Shown here piece after piece: positions 7,301 to 10,279 of a stretch of 10,279 bases of DNA. The stretch covers positions 1 to 10,279 of the forward strand of contig JACRBK010000259.1 of assembly GCA_016234525.1 (NCBI GenBank), given 5' to 3'. Each line of letters begins with the position of its first letter. Position 1 is the stretch's first letter. Under the pieces are notes generated by a model. The model was not told where the DNA came from. It saw only the letters and a list, made by a program, of their open reading frames with translations, and made no database searches. Made by a program: the position numbers and the translations under genes. The DNA comes from Chloroflexota bacterium (GTDB lineage: Bacteria; Chloroflexota; Anaerolineae; Aggregatilineales; Aggregatilineaceae).

Positions 7301-10011
7301 GATCCGCCAAACCGGGAGGGCGTTGGTTCGTTGGAACCAGGTCGCGCCCCAAACGGTGACGATCCGGGACGCAGCGGCGCGGATTCATCAGAACCGGGGC
7401 GTGATCCAAAGACCGGGCGTGACGGAAGTCCGCCTGGGCGCGATCCAAAGGCCGGGCGATCATCGGCGTCATCATCATCCGATTCCCCAAAAGGAGAACG
7501 ACCGGGCCGGGCGGGAGCATCGCTATTGGCAGCAGGTCCGCTGTCGCGGCGAAAAAATCCACCAGGACGCGGCGGTGGAAGTACAACCGGCGTTTCTCGA
7601 ATCGCGGCGACCGGCTGGGCTGGCTGATCAGTGATTTCTAAAGTTTCGGTATGGATCACCCGTGCTTTGTGTTTCCACTGCACTTTGACCTGAGCACCAG
7701 GGTTGACGTGTTCCAGGTTGACCACACAATAAACGGCCTCAACATCGGTCAGGAACAGCGAACTTTGCGGAACGCTGATCCGCCGCACCGGGTTGTCCTG
7801 GCAGAACACGATCTTCTCGATATTGGGCAGGGGGAAACGTTTCTCAATATTCGCGGCGGCTTCTTTGGCCGCGAGCTGAGTATTGGCCCCCAAAAAACCT
7901 ACCCGGTTCGGAAAACGATTCAGTTCGGGCAGGGCGCGGCGATCTCCCACCACACCCAGCGCCTCAATCACCGCGATCGTCACATCGGGATCAGGATCGT
8001 GCAGCCGGGCTAACAGCCAGGGCATATCATCGACTTCGCCCAGTTCTTTGACCAACAGCGCCTCTTCACGCCGGACGAGTGTATCTTGCAGATCACGCTC
8101 TGGGGGAGTGAGGGCCAGCGGCCATAATTGGGTCTTGGCGGTCAACATATCGTCACGATTTTTGTGCGCCCGGTGGCGCAAAATTCGGATCGCCTGCCAG
8201 CGCACAAACGACTGCGGCGAGACCAGCATCTTCGCCAACAGAGCATCGTCAGGGCCAGGATCGAGCAGCGCCAGAGCAGCGCTGGCGGCGGCACGCACCA
8301 CCCGCTCGCTCGAATTGAGGGCCTCTACCAGCGGCGCAACCAGGCCGGACTGTTTGGCGAGCAGCACGATCTCATACTGCTCGGCGGGCGTGGCGTGCGC
8401 GACCCGGTATTCCAACACTTTTTCCGACAACCCTAACACACGCGGACGGGCGATAATCTCATCTAACAGATCGCGGGCTGAGACCTGGAGCGCAGGCGCG
8501 ACCGCTATCGGAGATTCCCCTTCGGCAGCGGTGGGCGACATTTCCGGCAAAGAGGACAGCGCCGCGACGACCTGCCCAACACCATCCTGATTGTTCACAC
8601 GCTCCTGGATTGCCTTACTTTGCTCGTAACACTCGCGCGCCTCATCATAATGCTGGGCGAGATGATATGCCGCCCCCCGCAGCAGCCAATAGGCCCCTTC
8701 CAGACTGCGCGTATATTGTTTCTCACCTTCATCCAGGCCGAGCAGGTTTTCTTGATGCGCCGCGCTGAGCAGCGCCTGGCACAGATCGAATTGATGATGT
8801 GTGAGCGACCGCTCAAACTCAGTAAACCAACGCATGATGCCCGCATGGGGATTGATCACAAAATCTTCGCGCACCTGCCCCACGACCAGCCGCACCAATG
8901 TTTTGTTTTCGGGTGTAAAAAGTTCGGGCGAGCCATCCAGCAGATCAATCTGGCGATAGGCGTTGATGGTGCGATCCGCGGAGACGGTGACGATTAGCTT
9001 GCCGCCGCGCGACAACATCCCTAGATGCAGCTTGCCGCGAGATTTTTGTTCTGATAAGCCGTGATTTTGTTGGTGATCGACCAGAATAAATCCGCCGCTG
9101 CCCATTCCCAACAGGCTGAATCGCCCATCATCCGACAGTGCCGCCGCTGCTAGCGCGGTAAGCGCTTCATATTCCCAGGTGACGTTGCCCCGGTTGTTCA
9201 ACCGATAAACAACTTTAGCTTGCGTAGCCACCAAACACGCGCTGCCATCAGGCGTCACAGCGAGGTGGTTGATCGCATCTCCCGCGTCAAACTGCCAGAG
9301 CGCGTTACCATCAAAATCCAGCGCGTAAACGGTGTGATCGTTCGATCCGGCGACCAGACAGCGCGCTTCTTGGGCCAGATAGACCCCGGCTGAAAACTCA
9401 TCTTGCGCGACATAGGTCCAACGGACATTTCCGGCCTGATCAAACGCATAAAGCGTGTGATCTTTGGCCCCCACAAAACTATATTGGCCGTCGGCGCTGA
9501 CCTTGAGACCGAGAATTGCACTGTCTACCTTGCGCTGAAAAACCAACTGACCGTCGAGCGTATAAGCAAACAGGTTGGAATCCGCATCCGCGATCAGACT
9601 CAGCCGGGCGTCGGGCGTCATGCAGATCGCCTGGATGTTTTTTTCCAGGGTGTAGGTTTGCACCAGCCGCCCGCCGTAATTCCATAATTGGGCCGAGTTA
9701 GTTGAATCAATCAGAATATGTTCGGACTGCTCCGCCAGCACCAGCGAATACAGCTTACCCTGCGCCCGGCCATTCCAGAGCAGGCGGCCCGCGATGTCAA
9801 AAAACAGAAGCTGCCCGTCGCCGCTGGCGGCGATTACAAAGCGGTTATCGCGGGTGATCGCCAAATCAACTAATTTGCTGCCGCTGACATGCGTCCACAG
9901 ACTGTGCAGCCCGGATTCTGCCATCGGCGGCGGTGGGGCGAGTTCTTCTTCGTCCTGTTCGTCATCGAAATCGTCGTCGTTTTCGCGTGAAACGCGCCGT
10001 AAAAGGCTCAT
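4321..10011 (-). CDS. Giant multidomain membrane protein: propeller, TPR-like, HEAT, disordered insert, beta-sandwiches, about 11-12 TM helices
   Basis: This is a single open frame of 1896 residues starting at ATG 10011, with AGGA six bases upstream. Domains in order: acidic tail (residues 11-23); a PQQ/WD40-like propeller (about 34-355) with roughly 40-residue repeats ending in patterns such as LYAFDQAGNVRW; a TPR-like helical part (about 400-475, AAYHLAQHYDEARECYEQ); HEAT-like repeats (about 510-725); a beta-sandwich unit (731-795 plus 1141-1185) interrupted by 345 low-complexity residues rich in Pro, Arg, Gly and FG; two more related beta-sandwich units (1190-1292 and 1293-1400); and about 11-12 hydrophobic helices (1429-1890). 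No signal peptide is present, and Arg/Lys-rich loops after the second and fourth helices fit a cytoplasmic N-terminus. No catalytic motif was recognised. The propeller, TPR and HEAT parts are typical protein-binding modules, so a membrane-anchored scaffold or sensor is the best inference. The gene converges on the HIT-like gene. The domain calls come from sequence reading, not from profile searches. Confidence 0.85.
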   Translation of the reverse strand: MSLLRRVSRENDDDFDDEQDEEELAPPPPMAESGLHSLWTHVSGSKLVDLAITRDNRFVIAASGDGQLLFFDIAGRLLWNGRAQGKLYSLVLAEQSEHILIDSTNSAQLWNYGGRLVQTYTLEKNIQAICMTPDARLSLIADADSNLFAYTLDGQLVFQRKVDSAILGLKVSADGQYSFVGAKDHTLYAFDQAGNVRWTYVAQDEFSAGVYLAQEARCLVAGSNDHTVYALDFDGNALWQFDAGDAINHLAVTPDGSACLVATQAKVVYRLNNRGNVTWEYEALTALAAAALSDDGRFSLLGMGSGGFILVDHQQNHGLSEQKSRGKLHLGMLSRGGKLIVTVSADRTINAYRQIDLLDGSPELFTPENKTLVRLVVGQVREDFVINPHAGIMRWFTEFERSLTHHQFDLCQALLSAAHQENLLGLDEGEKQYTRSLEGAYWLLRGAAYHLAQHYDEARECYEQSKAIQERVNNQDGVGQVVAALSSLPEMSPTAAEGESPIAVAPALQVSARDLLDEIIARPRVLGLSEKVLEYRVAHATPAEQYEIVLLAKQSGLVAPLVEALNSSERVVRAAASAALALLDPGPDDALLAKMLVSPQSFVRWQAIRILRHRAHKNRDDMLTAKTQLWPLALTPPERDLQDTLVRREEALLVKELGEVDDMPWLLARLHDPDPDVTIAVIEALGVVGDRRALPELNRFPNRVGFLGANTQLAAKEAAANIEKRFPLPNIEKIVFCQDNPVRRISVPQSSLFLTDVEAVYCVVNLEHVNPGAQVKVQWKHKARVIHTETLEITDQPAQPVAAIRETPVVLPPPRPGGFFRRDSGPAANSDAPARPGRSPFGESDDDDADDRPAFGSRPGGLPSRPVFGSRPGSDESAPLRPGSSPFGARPGSNEPTPSRFGGSSPFGARPGSGTPADRPAPRFGASAPAPTRPDAPARPVFGERPPARFGAHPADAPVRRPSFLDRARPTDDDDNPFADPPPAANEDAAPPRPNPFSSRFGASRPALAAPPVEPEPTDPNPLRRLLNRQPPRRPFGGFGRSRFGSGDRPAPRPGSSPLPPLSPRPTTPSDRPPRPGENIPAWLSRLRDEPARPGATPPERPANPFARPSAPPANRDQEAPSRSPFSSAARPAPARKPGVKPYVFSLPTPEDGWQPETYQVEVTVDDQVKKQADFKFIDQIQLTGLEPGIAGTNIDKDFGRAQVFMTSARTIDCLAHLKEAPVSTPVTGKIYSVTSGTLLGEATASTQKQGQQAVQLSWQNTGWRPGFYRIAVSVRGGGEANTEIQLLHRFKVEDVVLCHQVDSQSGPVGTGWPFYSGDKCHCVLELEAPPPGVDIQADWYRAGDAKPIWQSKTYTTTPSGDQRAVFVLEKPGTLKPGHYSVVIRGKEMIRQERSFEVRPASLIRQVGHMVETTRQKAFPVIERFHLDTFVEAVIAVLLLGVVFRLLDMGTAETVPSSERARDAIFSFSHFLNYPVGQWAAGWGIFAGVYGVLHTRREHHLASKTEGEFDRAAALGLVFVVSGLGWYLMSYLVLGLGQLESENLLGLFEPLTLLAPFVAWLAPLVGMILAVRFWRQKQTRFYVALVDAGIIMLLLVVIGIVGAGIVGLLLGVFGAIIGEILHLLKVENDLGSAFIVAGVCAGFVFAPVAVAVNRIRSKQSDLIEQWQEEHKKRPQLDPLKYLLERSRIIISTDESNALIVASLRIASLTAAATLAAWIMLDPVVLPVMRWVYEMPQNSVLDALPVGFLALSVGALAVWPLLIHYVYTLILSPGLAPDERPSANRFRLVMSAAPLLWIAAATLLSRSAIWDHATLFWFNRLIALLLGALVMIGALLLIESLGEFERLNFKRENWPVEKIVLSVIVIVAGLLLPVWMWALLLGAGLLVIGVSARWLTQ
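4342..5727 (-). other. C-terminal multi-helix membrane region of the giant protein
   Basis: Residues 1429-1890 contain repeated stretches of about 18-28 hydrophobic residues, centred near 1438, 1486, 1523, 1560, 1598, 1641, 1712, 1755, 1796, 1826, 1864 and 1880. Charged connecting loops such as RREHHLASK (1496-1504), RFWRQKQTR (1572-1580) and the long 1653-1690 segment are rich in Arg and Lys and would lie in the cytoplasm under the positive-inside rule. The exact helix count is uncertain because the 1584-1622 and 1855-1888 stretches could each be one or two helices. I recognise no transporter or enzyme signature in it. Confidence 0.75.
5812..6444 (-). repeat. Two intact tandem beta-sandwich units in the giant protein
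   Basis: Residues 1190-1292 and 1293-1400 are related units of about 105 residues. Both end in a W/LxPGxYxVxV-like strand (RPGFYRIAVSV at 1265-1275; KPGHYSVVIRG at 1376-1386) followed by a final F-x-V strand (FKV at 1291-1293; FEV at 1396-1398). Each has a cysteine near its middle strand (C1214, C1323). They resemble Ig-like or DUF-type beta-sandwich repeats; the family is not identified. Confidence 0.6.
6592..7626 (-). other. Region encoding a 345-residue Pro/Arg/Gly/FG-rich disordered insert
   Basis: Residues 796-1140 are low complexity, built from recurring SPFGARPGS, RFGAS, RPVFG and RPGSSP motifs. I count 13 FG dipeptides and two acidic runs (SDDDDADD near 845, TDDDDNPF near 971). The segment has almost no hydrophobic clusters and should be disordered. 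It sits inside the first beta-sandwich unit rather than between domains. Long open frames on the other strand here (5734-6804 and 6809-7627) are composition shadows. Confidence 0.8.
7273..7365 (-). repeat. 33-bp direct repeat with 60-bp period inside the disordered insert
   Basis: Bases 7273-7305 and 7333-7365 are the same except for two positions. Both encode exactly GSSPFGARPGS (residues 883-893 and 903-913), 20 residues apart. More diverged copies flank them on both sides (FGSRPGSDE, FGSRPGGLP). This suggests that the insert grew by tandem duplication of a short unit. Confidence 0.85.
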
Positions 10012-10015
10012 GACG

Positions 10016-10024
10016 CTTCCTTTT
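10016..10024 (-). promoter_or_regulatory. Ribosome binding site of the giant membrane protein gene
   Basis: The minus strand reads AAAAGGAAG. Its AGGA core is six bases before the ATG at 10011. This supports that start and so the absence of a signal peptide. Confidence 0.65.
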
Positions 10025-10031
10025 GGGTCAA

Positions 10032-10073
10032 CAGTTGTCAGTTCGCAGTTTTTAGTTATGAGTTGTTAGTAAA
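10032..10073 (+). repeat. Tandem degenerate heptamers (CAGTTNN), forward block
   Basis: Six consecutive 7-base units can be read in strict phase: CAGTTGT, CAGTTCG, CAGTTTT, TAGTTAT, GAGTTGT, TAGTAAA. The block lies directly upstream of the giant gene's ribosome binding site, inside its leader or promoter region. Similar short tandemly repeated heptanucleotides (STRR sequences) are known between genes in filamentous cyanobacteria; whether this is related is inference. Confidence 0.75.
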
Positions 10074-10107
10074 ATCAAGCGTCGCTGGTTTTGGCTGTAT
10101 AACAAAC

Positions 10108-10155
10108 AACTGTAAACTGATCACTGTAAACTGACACTGTGAGCTAAAAACTAAC
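10108..10155 (-). repeat. Tandem degenerate heptamers, inverted block
   Basis: On the + strand this reads AACTGTA, AACTGAT, CACTGTA, AACTGAC, then less regular units ending in AACTAAC. On the minus strand it is again CAGTTNN. It is thus the same repeat as the forward block in opposite orientation, 34 bases away. A perfect nine-base inverted match links the two: AGTTTTTAG at 10047-10055 and CTAAAAACT at 10144-10152. Transcribed RNA could fold into a long imperfect hairpin. The block lies between the stop of the right-edge gene and the giant gene. Confidence 0.7.
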
Positions 10156-10167
10156 CACAAAAACTCT

Positions 10168-10279
10168 CTACCGGGCATCGGCATAGGTGTTCTGAGCGAT
10201 CAATATGGGCGAGGCCCACGCTTCATCCTGCCGGTCATACCGCTGCGTTTCGCGCCGGGCATACAGCGCCGCTTCCTCA
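10168..10279 (-). CDS. C-terminal end of an unidentified minus-strand gene (5' end outside window)
   Basis: Reading leftward from the window edge, one minus-strand frame stays open for 36 codons and ends at TAG 10168-10170. The codons look used rather than random (GCG, CTG, GCC, CGG and GAT dominate). The peptide begins EEAALYARRETQRYDRQ, continues into DEAWASPILIAQNTYADAR, and looks like a charged helix followed by a short C-terminal tail. It is too short to assign a family. It lies upstream of the giant gene on the same strand, with 156 bases of repeat-rich DNA between them, so the two may belong to one transcription unit. Confidence 0.5.
   Translation of the reverse strand, partial: EEAALYARRETQRYDRQDEAWASPILIAQNTYADAR

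Noticed and set aside
6809..7627. 272-codon Gly/Arg/Ser-rich open frame on the + strand
   Set aside because: It is the complement of the Pro/Arg/Gly-rich insert. GC-rich low-complexity coding removes stop codons on both strands, and no ribosome binding site was seen.
7883..8590. 235-codon Ser/Arg-rich open frame on the + strand
   Set aside because: It is a shadow of the HEAT-repeat region of the giant protein, with composition explained by the complementary codons.
10032..10155. CRISPR array
   Set aside because: The repeats are only 7 bases, directly abutting and degenerate, without spacers of constant length.
10074..10167. Sigma70-type promoter of the giant gene within the repeat-rich leader
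   Set aside because: Several TTTACA- and TATACA-like hexamers exist on the minus strand, but none pairs at 16-18 base spacing, and the repeats themselves create such matches.

Overview
The window looks like a piece of a free-living bacterial chromosome, most likely from the Chloroflexota (Anaerolineae-like). That placement is an inference. It rests on GC-rich coding DNA with ordinary Shine-Dalgarno sites, a secreted WSPDG-type propeller protein whose mature N-terminus carries a Thr/Pro linker, and a very large multidomain protein joining propeller, HEAT, proline-rich and membrane segments. No rRNA, tRNA, CRISPR array, transposase, phage gene or integration site was seen, and no stretch over 300 bases lacks a gene.

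Layout from left to right. Positions 1-640 (+) hold the C-terminal part of a HAD-like phosphatase whose start lies outside the window. Positions 729-2753 (+) encode a secreted beta-propeller protein with about nine WSPDG-like strands and only two cysteines in the mature chain, one near each end. It converges, with an 11-base gap, on a dual-specificity-type protein phosphatase (2765-3274, -). The phosphatase diverges from a two-gene unit on the + strand: a single-domain CheY-like response regulator (3425-3784) and a HIT-like hydrolase (3804-4292). Both sides of this divergent gap have recognisable sigma70-type promoters. The one for the response regulator has a perfect TATAAT.

More than half of the window (4321-10011, -) is one uninterrupted gene for a 1896-residue protein. 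In order it shows an acidic tail, a PQQ/WD40-like propeller, a TPR-like helical segment, HEAT-like repeats, a beta-sandwich domain split by about 345 residues of Pro/Arg/Gly/Phe-rich low complexity with 13 FG dipeptides, two further related beta-sandwich units, and about 11-12 membrane helices. It has no signal peptide, so the long N-terminal part probably faces the cytoplasm. Upstream of it are two blocks of degenerate 7-base CAGTTNN repeats in opposite orientation. Beyond these, the last 36 codons of another minus-strand gene (10168-10279) enter from the right edge.

How the genes work together is only partly readable. The phosphatase, receiver domain and HIT hydrolase are soluble signalling or nucleotide enzymes sharing one control region. 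The giant protein looks like a membrane-anchored scaffold with protein-binding modules. No known defence or biosynthetic system is recognisable. The giant protein is the best candidate for something undescribed.
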